NCBI GenBank assembly: GCA_041401985.1
Contig: JAWKTE010000003.1
Location: forward strand, 186,001-250,000
Reading direction: 5' to 3'
DNA length: 64,000 nt
Source: JACKHA01 sp041401985
GTDB lineage: Bacteria; Planctomycetota; Phycisphaerae; Phycisphaerales; UBA1924
In this document: piece after piece, positions 33,611 through 42,039 of the stretch
How the letters are laid out: each line of letters opens with the position of its first letter
Numbering within the stretch: position 1 is the stretch's first letter
The notes under the pieces: generated by a model
What the model was told of the DNA's origin: nothing
Databases searched by the model: none
Seen by the model: the letters and a program-made list of their open reading frames with translations, nothing else
Program-made: the position numbers and the translations under genes

Positions 33611-33788
33611 GCATGCGAAGGCGCGGCGAGCGATGTGAAGGCTCGGTGTCGTGCGCCCGGCGCGCCAGCAGGCGCTGAATCAGTCGAGCGAGCCGCGAAC
33701 CGCGGGGTCGGACATCGCGGCTTCTGGTCGCGGAGGCGAAGCGCCACGCGACACGGACCGGGATCCGAGCGCGACGACGGTTGCCGCC

Positions 33789-35312
33789 CTACAGCACCAC
33801 CCGCTCCCCGCTCCCGATCCGCGCCGGCAGGTTCGCCCGCACCTCGGCACGCTCCAGGTCCGGGGCCTCGCACGCGGTCAGCGGCGAGAGTTCGATCACG
33901 CAGTCGGCCTCGCCCTTGGCGTTCCGGGCCACCTTCACGCCGACGCGCTCCAGCCACGCCGCGGCCCGTTCGGTCTGGATCCGCGTGCTCGACGCCGGGC
34001 TGTCCACGCCGTCGGCGTTCTTGATCGGCGCGAACTCTTCCAGGCGCAGCGTCTCGAGCACGATCGACGCGCGGCACAGCGGCAGGGCATCGAACACGAA
34101 GCGCTCCAGTTTCACACCGTTGGGCTCGCGCGGCTCGACGGGCTTGCCCGTGTCCGGGTCGATGCACGCGATCTTCTTGTCGGCCCGGTGGTAAGGCAGA
34201 TCGAAGGCCGCGTCCTCGTTCAGGCGGCGCAGGAACTCGACCGACATCGCGTGGACCGCGACCGAGCCGGCCAGGAAACGCAGCGAGCCGTCCGGCAGCG
34301 TCTCACGCTGGCGCTCCATCGGCAGGTCGCTGTACTCGATGACCTGGACCTTGCCGCCGGCGCGGCAGAACAGGCCGAGTTTCTCCTCGGCGTAGGCCTT
34401 GGCGATCATCTTGCTGGACATCTCGCCCGAGGAGCCCGAGTTCGCGCCTCCAGTCGCCGCCCCAGCGTGCAGGCCCAGGAACGCCGGGTCCACGACGCGG
34501 ACGATCGGGTTGTCGACCTGGAAGTACGAGACGTGCTCGACGCCCGCGTCCGCGAGGCGATCCAGCGTGCCGGAGCGGTGCAGGGCGGTGATGGAGCCGC
34601 CGTGCCCGTCGGGGTTCGTGGCGATCTCGCCGGGTGAGGCCATCAAGAGCCGCCCGGTGGCGCGATCGAACGAGGGCATCACGCCCTGCGGAAAGAACAC
34701 GACGCCGGCCGGATCGAGCCCAAAGTGCTTGTGCTCGGCGAAAAACGCGACGGTCGCGTTATGGTTGAGCGGGCTGGTCATGATGGCCCAGGGGATCGGG
34801 GCGCCGTAGCGTCGCTGGGCCGCGAGGATGCCCTCGGCGAAGAACCGGAACAGCGGACGCCCCGTGATGGCTCCGCCGGGGTAGCAGCCCTTGGGCCCGT
34901 CGTAGCCAAGGCGCGAGCCCTGCCCGCCGGCGACGGTGAAGCACGCGACCTTGCCGCGCCGGAGCAGGTCCTCGCCGGCGGCACGCGCGGCGTTAGCGTC
35001 CCACGATCGGCGCAGCGCGGTCGCGTCGGAACCCGCGGCCGCACCCCGGGCCGGGTCCGCCGAGAAGAACGGCGCGGGCTCGACGCCGTCGGGCAACGCG
35101 AAAATCGGCTTGTGCGTCACATACTTGTCAACCAGGCCGGGCAATACGGCCCAATCGATCTTGTCGATCTGGCCGATCAACCCCCGCCGCTGCCCGGCAT
35201 CGAGGCGATCCCAGAAGTTCAGCACGTGCCCCTGCCCGACGCGCTCAAGCCGAGCGCGAATCGCGGCGAGGTCGTTCACGGCTCCGGCACGGTCGGCGGC
35301 GTTGGCGGGCAT
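33789..35312 (-). CDS. UDP-sugar pyrophosphorylase (UAP/UDPGP family)
   Basis: 507 aa from ATG 35312 with AAGGA about 8 nt upstream. The enzyme makes a UDP-sugar from UTP and a sugar 1-phosphate. The nucleotide-binding loop AGGQGSRLGYDGPKG is at residues 128-142 and the family motif NPDGHGGSI is near 250. Motifs resemble eukaryotic-type UDP-N-acetylhexosamine pyrophosphorylases (VDNPIVRVVDP, SSGEMSSKMI), rather than bacterial GlmU. The likely substrate is GlcNAc-1-P or a related hexosamine phosphate (inference). It converges with infA and is divergent from rpe. Confidence 0.9.
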   Translation of the reverse strand: MPANAADRAGAVNDLAAIRARLERVGQGHVLNFWDRLDAGQRRGLIGQIDKIDWAVLPGLVDKYVTHKPIFALPDGVEPAPFFSADPARGAAAGSDATALRRSWDANAARAAGEDLLRRGKVACFTVAGGQGSRLGYDGPKGCYPGGAITGRPLFRFFAEGILAAQRRYGAPIPWAIMTSPLNHNATVAFFAEHKHFGLDPAGVVFFPQGVMPSFDRATGRLLMASPGEIATNPDGHGGSITALHRSGTLDRLADAGVEHVSYFQVDNPIVRVVDPAFLGLHAGAATGGANSGSSGEMSSKMIAKAYAEEKLGLFCRAGGKVQVIEYSDLPMERQRETLPDGSLRFLAGSVAVHAMSVEFLRRLNEDAAFDLPYHRADKKIACIDPDTGKPVEPREPNGVKLERFVFDALPLCRASIVLETLRLEEFAPIKNADGVDSPASSTRIQTERAAAWLERVGVKVARNAKGEADCVIELSPLTACEAPDLERAEVRANLPARIGSGERVVL

Positions 35313-35519
35313 GTCGTTCCTTCGGATTGGACGAGGCGGCAGGCGAGTAAGGATTGAACACAGAGGCACAGAAACACAGAGCGGACTGCACAGGGAGAGA
35401 GGCCAGAACCGGAGCAAGGGCCGAAGGCATCGTACCAGCGACCGCATCGGCACTCTGCCACTTTGCCACCCTGTCACGTGCCACTTCTTGTGCTCGCTTC
35501 CGCTTCTCGCGTCCGCGGC

Positions 35520-35559
35520 TTCGTCGCTCCGTCGCTCCGTCGCTCCGTCGCTCCGTCGC
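35520..35559. repeat. 8-bp tandem repeat, 5 units (inverted orientation)
   Basis: TTCGTCGC followed by four TCCGTCGC units; the complement is the GGAGCGAC/GAAGCGAC family found in the ribosomal operon. It ends 15 nt before the rpe start codon. Confidence 0.88.
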
Positions 35560-35574
35560 TTCCTATTCTCCCCG

Positions 35575-36306
35575 ATGCTCTCGCTCCGCGCCCCGACTCG
35601 CCTCCCCCTCGTCGCGCCTTCCATCCTCGCCGCGGACTTCATGCGCATGGGCGACGAGGCGGCGTCGGTGCTCGACGCCGGCGGGGACCTGCTACACGTC
35701 GATGTCATGGATGGGCACTTCGTCCCAAACCTGACGCTCGGGCCGGACATGGTCCGGTGCCTGCGGCGCCGGTTCCCCGACGCGCTGCTGGACGTGCACC
35801 TGATGATCGAGAAGCCCGGCGACTTCGTTCGCCCGTTCGTCGACGCCGGGGCGAGCCACCTGACCTTCCATGCCGAGGTTGTCAGCCCCGACGCGGCCCG
35901 CCGGCTGGTGGACCAGATCCACGGTGCGGGGGCGACGGCGGGTCTGGCGATGAACCCCCCGACTCAGGTGAAACCCTGGGCCGACCTGTTCCCGGACCTG
36001 GACCTTGTGCTGGTCATGTCGATCTTCCCCGGCTTCGCGGGCCAGCGGTTCATGCCCGAGGTGCTCCCCAAAGTCCGGCAGATACGCGAGGCCCTCCGGG
36101 CCGATCAGAGGCTCGAGATGGACGGGGGAATCGGACCTGACAATGCCGCTATGTGCCGGGAGGCCGGTTGCGACGTCCTCGCGGCGGCTTCGGCGATCTT
36201 CGCCAAGCCTCCGGCGGAGCGGGCGGGAGTTATCCGGGCCCTACGGGGGCCGGGCGGTCGGGCCGAGGGAACCGAGGGCCATCATATCCGTACACGATCC
36301 GAGTAA
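35575..36306 (+). CDS. rpe: Ribulose-phosphate 3-epimerase
   Basis: 243 aa, TIM barrel that interconverts ribulose-5-P and xylulose-5-P. The metal-binding and catalytic motifs are present: HVDVMDGHFVPN (His41, Asp43), VHLMIEKP, SIFPGFAGQRF and the catalytic Asp in MDGGIGPDN (about 185). The usual NPGFGGQ motif has become FPGFAGQ. About 20 C-terminal residues are extra. No Shine-Dalgarno is seen; an 8-bp repeat array precedes the start. Confidence 0.94.
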   Translation: MLSLRAPTRLPLVAPSILAADFMRMGDEAASVLDAGGDLLHVDVMDGHFVPNLTLGPDMVRCLRRRFPDALLDVHLMIEKPGDFVRPFVDAGASHLTFHAEVVSPDAARRLVDQIHGAGATAGLAMNPPTQVKPWADLFPDLDLVLVMSIFPGFAGQRFMPEVLPKVRQIREALRADQRLEMDGGIGPDNAAMCREAGCDVLAAASAIFAKPPAERAGVIRALRGPGGRAEGTEGHHIRTRSE

Positions 36307-36346
36307 ATAGGGCAGGCCACCCGCCTGTTCGTCCTGTCCGGGAGCC

Positions 36347-36374
36347 TTGCTGGCGACCCCGGCCCGGCTACACT
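36347..36374 (+). promoter_or_regulatory. Likely promoter of the phosphatase-like gene
   Basis: TTGCTG (36347-36352), 16-nt spacer and TACACT (36369-36374), 45 nt before the start codon at 36420. Confidence 0.45.
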
Positions 36375-36419
36375 CTGCCCTTCGTATGGGCCTGAGTTCC
36401 GGGCCTCGAAGGGCTGTCG

Positions 36420-37031
36420 ATGGCTGAAAACACTCAACTTACGCTCACGCTTGTCCGCACCGGCGCGACCTCCTGGGAGCAGGCGGGTCGGCTGGCGGGC
36501 GGGGTGGACATCCCGCTGTGCACTGAGGCCAGCGCGGCGTGCCTGGACCTGGCGCGTCGGGCGGCCGAGGGCGAGCCGGACCTGATCTTGCACGCCGACG
36601 ACCAGGCCAGCCGCGCAACGGCGACCGCCATCGACGGGTTGGCAAAGGACGCGAAGGTCCGTGAGATCGAGGAACTGGCCGAGATCAACCTGGGTCTGTG
36701 GGCCGGGGTGAAGGCCGAGACGTTGGAGGACCGCAGCCCGCAGGTCTGGCGTCTGTGGCGGGACGACCCGACGGCGGTGAACGTGCCGGAGGGCGAGCAG
36801 GTGGCCGCGGCGGCGGACCGGATCGTCGGGACGCTCGTGAAAGCCCTGGGCAAGGCCAAGGGCGGCACAAGCGTGGTGGTGGTGCTGCGTCCGATGGCCT
36901 ACGGCATGGTCCGTTGCTGGCTGGACGCGCTGCCGCTGAGCGGGCTGTGGAAAGCGACCGAGGGCGTGGCCCCGATCGACCGGCGCGAGATCTCGAAGGA
37001 CCGGCTGAAGCGGGACCCGGCGGGGACGTGA
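36420..37031 (+). CDS. Degenerate histidine phosphatase-like protein
   Basis: 203 aa with the phosphoglycerate mutase-like fold pattern. In active members the N-terminal strand ends in RHG; here it is LVRTGAT, so the phosphorylated His is Thr14. The second catalytic His is expected in the strand VVVVLRPMAYG, where Arg157 stands. The EINLGLWAG segment corresponding to the acid-loop (E...G.w.G) is retained. It is therefore probably not a phosphatase and may act as a binding or regulatory protein. A coiled-coil protein gene follows 69 nt downstream. Confidence 0.82.
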   Translation: MAENTQLTLTLVRTGATSWEQAGRLAGGVDIPLCTEASAACLDLARRAAEGEPDLILHADDQASRATATAIDGLAKDAKVREIEELAEINLGLWAGVKAETLEDRSPQVWRLWRDDPTAVNVPEGEQVAAAADRIVGTLVKALGKAKGGTSVVVVLRPMAYGMVRCWLDALPLSGLWKATEGVAPIDRREISKDRLKRDPAGT

Positions 37032-37045
37032 GTGCCGCCGCGCGG

Positions 37046-37076
37046 TTGGGGCGTGGTCGCCAAAACACGATATGAT
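37046..37076 (+). promoter_or_regulatory. Likely promoter of the 130-aa protein gene
   Basis: A near-consensus -10 TATGAT at 37071-37076; the best upstream box is TTGGGG at 37046-37051 with a long 19-nt spacer. The start codon is 25 nt downstream. Confidence 0.45.
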
Positions 37077-37100
37077 GCTCCTGAATCCAAGGAGCACGCG

Positions 37101-37493
37101 ATGGCAGAGTCGATCGAGGCGCGTCTGGTGAGGCTGGAGGATGAGGTCGCGGCGTTGCGCAAGCGGGCCGCGGGCGGCTCGCCTCGCCTGGTGGACGGCC
37201 AAGGGCGGGTCCGCGGCGAGATGACGCTCACGCCGACCGGCCCGATGCTGTGCTTCTACGACGAGTCGGGCGCGGCCCGGGCGAAGTTGATGCTCACGGG
37301 CGACGGGCCGGGGCTGACGCTGGCCGACGAGAACGGGCACACGCGGGCGTGGCTGGGGTTCACCAAGGAGGCGCTTCGGATCGGGTTCGCGGACGAGGCG
37401 GGCAACAGCCGCGTGTTCGTGGGCGTGATGAAGTCGGGACCGGTGGCGAAGATCTACGACGAGCAGCAGCGGGTGGTGTGGTCGGCGCCGTGA
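37101..37493 (+). CDS. Coiled-coil beta-repeat protein, 130 aa
   Basis: ATG 37101 follows AAGGAG. Residues 1-25 form a short coiled coil (SIEARLVRLEDEVAALRKR) and the rest consists of four or five repeats of about 18 residues with the pattern G-x-x-R-x-x-L-x-x-G-P-x-L-x-x-x-D-E-x-G, such as LCFYDESGAARAKLML and LTLADENGHTRAWLGF. These look like a small beta-helical stack on a trimeric stalk. The function is unknown. Confidence 0.8.
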   Translation: MAESIEARLVRLEDEVAALRKRAAGGSPRLVDGQGRVRGEMTLTPTGPMLCFYDESGAARAKLMLTGDGPGLTLADENGHTRAWLGFTKEALRIGFADEAGNSRVFVGVMKSGPVAKIYDEQQRVVWSAP

Positions 37494-37596
37494 CGGGCAC
37501 AGTGTGATGACGGCGTGCGACCTACGCTGGCGTGGCTGCGGTCACGGCCCATGACAGAAACCTCTCGGAGCCCCGCATGACGCGGGGGGCGCGATC

Positions 37597-39138
37597 ATGT
37601 TCGACCGGCTCAGCCACGGGTTCAACAACGTCTTCCGCAAACTGTCCGGGCGGGGCACGATCACCGAGGCCAACGTCCGCGAGGCGCTCGAGGAGGTCCG
37701 CACGGCCCTGCTCGAGGCCGACGTGGCGCTCGACGTGGTCGACGCGTTCTGCGAGAACGTGATGGCCGATGCGCGCGGGCGGGAGGTGACCAAGAGCCTC
37801 AAGCCCGGGCAGGAGATGATCGGGATCTGCCACCGGCGGCTCGTCGAGTTGCTGGGGGGCGAGTTGCGACCGGAGACTGGGCCGGACGGGCAGATGCTTG
37901 CCCCGAAGCAGACGCCGCCCGAGGGCGTCATCCCGCGCGTGTCCCCGGCGCCGACGATCGTGATGATGTGCGGGCTGCAGGGCTCGGGCAAGACGACCAC
38001 CTGCGGCAAACTCGCGGCGTACCTGGCCAAGCGCGGGCGGAGCGTGATGCTGGTCGCGGCCGACCTGCAGCGCCCGGCGGCGGTGGAGCAGTTGGAAACC
38101 GTCGCGGGAATGGTGCGCGAGCAGGTCAAGGGGGCCAAGGTCGAGTTCTACGCCGAGGCCGACAAGACCGCCGAGTACGGCAAGGCGGTCGGCGTGGCGG
38201 TGGGGGTGTGCCAGCGGGCGGTGGCCAAGGCCCGCCAGAGCGGCGTGGACACGGTGATCCTGGACACGGCCGGTCGGCTGCACATCAACGACGACCTGAT
38301 GGGCGAACTGGGCGCGGTGAACCGGACGCTCCAGCCGCACCAGGTGCTGCTGGTCGTGGACGCGATGACGGGCCAGGACGCGGTGCGTTCGGCCAAGGCG
38401 TTCCACCAGCGGCTGGAGGTGGACGGGCTGATCCTGACCAAGTTCGACTCGGACACGCGCGGCGGGGCGGCGTTGTCGGTCAAGACGGTCACGGGCGCAC
38501 CGATCAAGTTCATCGGCGTGGGTGAGAAGATCGACGCGATCGAGGAGTTCCACGCCGAGCGGATGGCCGGGCGGATCCTGGGCATGGGCGACGTGGTGTC
38601 GCTGGTGGAGAAGGCCCAGCAGGAGGTGAGCGAGGAGGAGGCCAAGCGCCTCGAAGAGAAGATGGCCAGGGGGGAGATGTCGATGGACGACTTCCTCGGG
38701 CAACTGCGGACGCTGCGCCGGATGGGGTCGCTCAAGAGCCTGCTGGGGATGCTGCCGGGCGTCGGGGCGATGATGAAGGACGTGTCGGTGGACGACGGGC
38801 AGATCGACCGGGTCGAGGCGATGATCAACTCGATGACGCGCCACGAGCGCGACAAGCCATCGGTGATCAACCCCGGGCGTCGCCGGCGGATCGCGGCCGG
38901 GTCCGGGGCGCAGCAACAGGAGGTCGCGCAACTGGCCAAGCAGTTCGAGACGCTCAACCGCCTCACGAAGGAGATGGCCGGGATGAGCGGGGCGTCGAAG
39001 GTTAAGGCCGTGAAGCAGCTCGGCGCGGCCGGCGGGCTGGGGTCGATGGTGCCCGGGGTGAGCGGGATGCCCGCGTTCCGGACGAAGGGCTCGACGTCGG
39101 GCTCGTCGCCGAAGGGGCGGTTCAAGAAGCGGCGATAA
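37597..39138 (+). CDS. ffh: Signal recognition particle protein Ffh
   Basis: 513 aa, the SRP GTPase that delivers nascent membrane proteins to SecY. The N domain (1-85) and G domain with G1 loop GLQGSGKTTT, the DTAGRLHINDDLM segment, TKFDSDTRGGAAL and GVGEKIDAIEEF are complete; the Met-rich M domain covers about 330-470, with the RNA-binding INPGRRRRIAAGSG motif. An extra loop of about 25 residues joins N and G domains. No SRP RNA gene was recognised nearby. Confidence 0.97.
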   Translation: MFDRLSHGFNNVFRKLSGRGTITEANVREALEEVRTALLEADVALDVVDAFCENVMADARGREVTKSLKPGQEMIGICHRRLVELLGGELRPETGPDGQMLAPKQTPPEGVIPRVSPAPTIVMMCGLQGSGKTTTCGKLAAYLAKRGRSVMLVAADLQRPAAVEQLETVAGMVREQVKGAKVEFYAEADKTAEYGKAVGVAVGVCQRAVAKARQSGVDTVILDTAGRLHINDDLMGELGAVNRTLQPHQVLLVVDAMTGQDAVRSAKAFHQRLEVDGLILTKFDSDTRGGAALSVKTVTGAPIKFIGVGEKIDAIEEFHAERMAGRILGMGDVVSLVEKAQQEVSEEEAKRLEEKMARGEMSMDDFLGQLRTLRRMGSLKSLLGMLPGVGAMMKDVSVDDGQIDRVEAMINSMTRHERDKPSVINPGRRRRIAAGSGAQQQEVAQLAKQFETLNRLTKEMAGMSGASKVKAVKQLGAAGGLGSMVPGVSGMPAFRTKGSTSGSSPKGRFKKRR

Positions 39139-39325
39139 GAATCACCGCCGAGGCGCAGAGGCCGCTGAGAAAGGCGGGGATGGGTCTGGATTGAGGCGAC
39201 GCGAGCCGGATTGGCTCGGCGTGCGTTCGCTGTATGGCGTGGCCGGGCGATCTGGGCGCGGCGTGGCGCACTATGAGGCGGGATTCACCCGGGGTTCAGG
39301 GGCGGGCCATCGCGGCGTGCGACAG

Positions 39326-39357
39326 TTCTTTCGAGCGTTGTGCTCACTCGAAAGGAA
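39326..39357 (+). promoter_or_regulatory. Hairpin sequestering the ribosome binding site of the DUF3309 gene
   Basis: TTCTTTCGAG (39326-39335) pairs with CTCGAAAGGAA (39347-39357): ten base pairs with one bulged G and an 11-nt loop. The 3' arm contains the AAGGA binding site 6 nt before ATG 39363, so folding would block initiation. The U-rich 5' arm is as seen in RNA thermometers (inference). Confidence 0.5.
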
Positions 39358-39362
39358 CGCCC

Positions 39363-39524
39363 ATGTCGCTGCTTGGCCTGGTTCTGCTGATCGTGCTCAT
39401 CATGCTGCTGCTCGGCACGCTGCCCACGTACCCGTACAGCCGTCGCTGGGGCTATGGGCCCAGCGGCGGGGTGGGGCTGCTGCTGGTGATTGTGATCCTG
39501 CTGCTGCTGTTCCGCGTGTTCTGA
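39363..39524 (+). CDS. DUF3309 family small membrane protein
   Basis: 53 aa with two hydrophobic helices around a central loop PYSRRWGYGPSGGVG, the signature of DUF3309. Such proteins are found widely next to stress-related genes; their function is unknown. Its stop overlaps the next start codon (TGATG), so both are translated together. Confidence 0.88.
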   Translation: MSLLGLVLLIVLIMLLLGTLPTYPYSRRWGYGPSGGVGLLLVIVILLLLFRVF

Positions 39525-39976
39525 TGTTTGTTCCCTCGGCCATGATGGGGCCGCGAGGGCTGGGCGGGCGCGTGCGGCTGCTCGCGGAGGAGCCAGGGCC
39601 GGCCGCCGCGCAGGGCCGGGTGCGCCCGGTCGAGCTGCCGCGATCGCTCGCGCTGGCGGCGTGGCTGGACAGCCGGTTCCGGATTCCGGGGACGCGGATC
39701 CGGTTCGGGTGGGATTCGATCATCGGATTGGTGCCGGTGGTGGGGGACACCGTGGCGACGGGGCTTGGGGCGTTGATCGTGGCCGACGCCGTGCGCTTGG
39801 GGGTGCGGCGGCGGGCGATCGCGCAGATGGGTGCGAACCTGGCGATCGACTGGGTGCTGGGGCTCGTGCCGGTGGTTGATGTCGTGGCCGACGTGGCGTT
39901 CAAGGCCAACAAGCGGAACGCGAGGCTGCTCCGCCGGGAGTGGGCGAGGCTGTGCGCCGCCGGCGACCCGACGTGA
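39524..39976 (+). CDS. DUF4112 domain protein
   Basis: 150 aa. After about 45 variable residues, the DUF4112 core begins at LAAWLDSRFRIPGTRIRFGWDSIIGLVPVVGDT and ends in VLGLVPVVDVVADVAFKANKRN. The core has two hydrophobic segments, so it is probably membrane-associated. It is coupled to the DUF3309 gene by overlapping stop and start. It converges with the SPFH-ABC cluster, only 27 nt away. Confidence 0.88.
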   Translation: MFVPSAMMGPRGLGGRVRLLAEEPGPAAAQGRVRPVELPRSLALAAWLDSRFRIPGTRIRFGWDSIIGLVPVVGDTVATGLGALIVADAVRLGVRRRAIAQMGANLAIDWVLGLVPVVDVVADVAFKANKRNARLLRREWARLCAAGDPT

Positions 39977-40003
39977 TCCGGTTCGGGTGAAGATGATCCC
40001 CGA

Positions 40004-41980
40004 TCAGCGCTGCTCGACCTGGCGGTCGCGTTCGGCGCGGCGCTGCATCTCCTGCGTGTACCACTGGCGGAACTCGTTCATCCCGCTCGGCTCGGGGAAC
40101 ATCTGGTCGAAGCCGCGGCCGCGTCCCTGGCGCTCGGCGTCGAGTTGGGCCTTGAGTTTGGCCACGAGGATGTCGTAGGCGAACCGGCGCAGGTCGGGCG
40201 GGGCGACGTCGTAGGCCCGCTCGGCATAGTCAACGGGGACCATGCTCATGAAGCGTGCGAAGGCCGAGCCTGCGAGCATGCGGAAGTCGGGCTCGAGCTG
40301 GTCCATGCGCCGGGCGCCGTCCTCGGTCGCGCTGGTGCGGAAGCGGGGCTGGACCTCGAAGTACTTGCGGTGGAAGTCGGAGGCGAACTGGAACTGTCGC
40401 TGGAACATCTCCTGGTCGCCGACGATCATGGCGGCGAACGCGCCCTGCAGGGCGCCGGAGACCTCGGCCTGGGCGACGTAGGGCGACGACCACCGTTGGC
40501 TGGTGTACTGGGTGTTGACCCAGGCGTCGAGCGTCAGCGCGTCCTCGGCGCGCCGCTGCTCGGTGGAGATGTTGAGGTTGCGGCCATCCCACGTGCGGTA
40601 TCGGGCCAGGATCTCCTCGGCCTTGGCCAGTTGGCCGCGCCGGTAGAAGAATCGGACGCCGTCTTTCAGAAAGTTCTCGTATCCGGCGGCGTAGAAGGAG
40701 TAGGCGCGGCTTCCGATCTCGCCGCCCTCGGCCCAGGAGCGGCTGGCGAGTTCGTAGATGATGGTGCCGTAGGTATCGAAGAAGTGGGCGTTGGGGACCG
40801 CGTCGTACATCGCGGGGTCGCCCAGGCGGTAGTCGACGTAGGCGAAGTAGAGTTCGCCGGAGCGGTAGAGTTCCTGGACGGCCTGGATGACGATGCGGTC
40901 GGCGTTGACGAAGTCCCAGTCCTTGCGGTTGTCGATGGTGACGCGGTCGAGGCCCTGCTCGACGCCGCGGGCGCCCCAGTACAGGGCGTGGGCGGCGGGG
41001 TGGCGCCAGTCGATGGGGCCGTACTTCTGGGTGTAGCGGACCATCCGCGACGGTTCCATGTTGTACTGGTCGATGAGGGTGCGTTTGCGGAGGTGGGCCA
41101 GCAGGACGGGCCAGGCCTCGGCCAGATCGGGGTCCTCGACGACGTCGAGCAGGGCGCGGCCGCGCTCGTCGGTGTTCTCGCGGTAGAGGTTGCCCCGGCC
41201 TGAGTCCTTCACGCCCTGGTAGAAGGCGTGGAACGCGAGGAGGCGGCGATCGGCCGCGCCGCCGCCGGCCTCGAGGCGGGCGATGATCTCGGCCACGCCC
41301 GGCTGGCGTTCGATGGCCTGCTCGAGGGTTGAGGGGGCGTCGACGATGGGCTGGAGCCAGTCGACGTAGGCCTGGATGGCCGCGTCGCGGTCGCGCATGG
41401 TCTGGGCGGTGGGGAAGGGGGGAGCGCCGAGGACCTCGGTCCACTCCTGGGCGAGTTGGCGTTTGTAGTACTGGTTGGCGTCGTCGGTGAAGCCGGCGAT
41501 CTTGTGGAGGAAGATCCAGGCCAGCTCCTTGTGGATGAGCATGTCGTTGGGGTTGGCGCGGAGGCCGTCGCGCCGGAGGAGGTTGATGCCGTTGTTGACC
41601 CACTGCCAGCGTTCCTGGGTGGTCTGGGTCGTGACGGAGATGTTGTACGCCATGTTCCAGGCGTGGAAGACCCAGACCTGGTTGAAGCGTGGCTGGAGGC
41701 GTGTGATGGCGCGGGCCAGTTCCATCGCTTCGTAGAACTTGCCCTCTTCCTTCAGGTCGTTGGCCCGCATCCAGAGCATGTTGACGAACAGGCCGCGGAA
41801 CGCGCCCATGGCGATGCCCAAAGCGACCTGCGGGGGGTCGCCTTCCTCGGCGGTGTCCATGTAAGTGAGGTGGTTGCGCCCGGTGGAGGCGGCCACGTCG
41901 GTCGCCATCGCGCCGGAGAACACCAGGGCGATGGCCATGATGATGGCGGCGATGATCTGGGTTCGGAGGTCGTTGGACAT
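40004..41980 (-). CDS. Membrane-anchored helical repeat protein, last gene of SPFH-ABC cluster
   Basis: 658 aa from ATG 41980 with AGGAGG 6 nt upstream. One N-terminal transmembrane helix (about 8-30) is followed by a long soluble, mostly helical region rich in Trp and Tyr. Motifs such as FYEAMELARAITRLQPRFNQVWVFHAWNMAYN recall TPR-type units. It starts 59 nt after the permease gene ends, in the same direction, and probably works with it as an accessory subunit facing the periplasm or paryphoplasm. No enzymatic motif was found. Confidence 0.8.
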   Translation of the reverse strand: MSNDLRTQIIAAIIMAIALVFSGAMATDVAASTGRNHLTYMDTAEEGDPPQVALGIAMGAFRGLFVNMLWMRANDLKEEGKFYEAMELARAITRLQPRFNQVWVFHAWNMAYNISVTTQTTQERWQWVNNGINLLRRDGLRANPNDMLIHKELAWIFLHKIAGFTDDANQYYKRQLAQEWTEVLGAPPFPTAQTMRDRDAAIQAYVDWLQPIVDAPSTLEQAIERQPGVAEIIARLEAGGGAADRRLLAFHAFYQGVKDSGRGNLYRENTDERGRALLDVVEDPDLAEAWPVLLAHLRKRTLIDQYNMEPSRMVRYTQKYGPIDWRHPAAHALYWGARGVEQGLDRVTIDNRKDWDFVNADRIVIQAVQELYRSGELYFAYVDYRLGDPAMYDAVPNAHFFDTYGTIIYELASRSWAEGGEIGSRAYSFYAAGYENFLKDGVRFFYRRGQLAKAEEILARYRTWDGRNLNISTEQRRAEDALTLDAWVNTQYTSQRWSSPYVAQAEVSGALQGAFAAMIVGDQEMFQRQFQFASDFHRKYFEVQPRFRTSATEDGARRMDQLEPDFRMLAGSAFARFMSMVPVDYAERAYDVAPPDLRRFAYDILVAKLKAQLDAERQGRGRGFDQMFPEPSGMNEFRQWYTQEMQRRAERDRQVEQR

Positions 41981-42039
41981 GGTGTGCCTCCTGTCGGGCG
42001 CTTGGCCGCGATGGACGCCGAGGACTCCTGCTGTCTTTC

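Noticed and set aside
33611..33788. rpmJ (L36) after infA
   Set aside because: The small frame after infA begins MRRRGERCEG and lacks the L36 Cys pattern.
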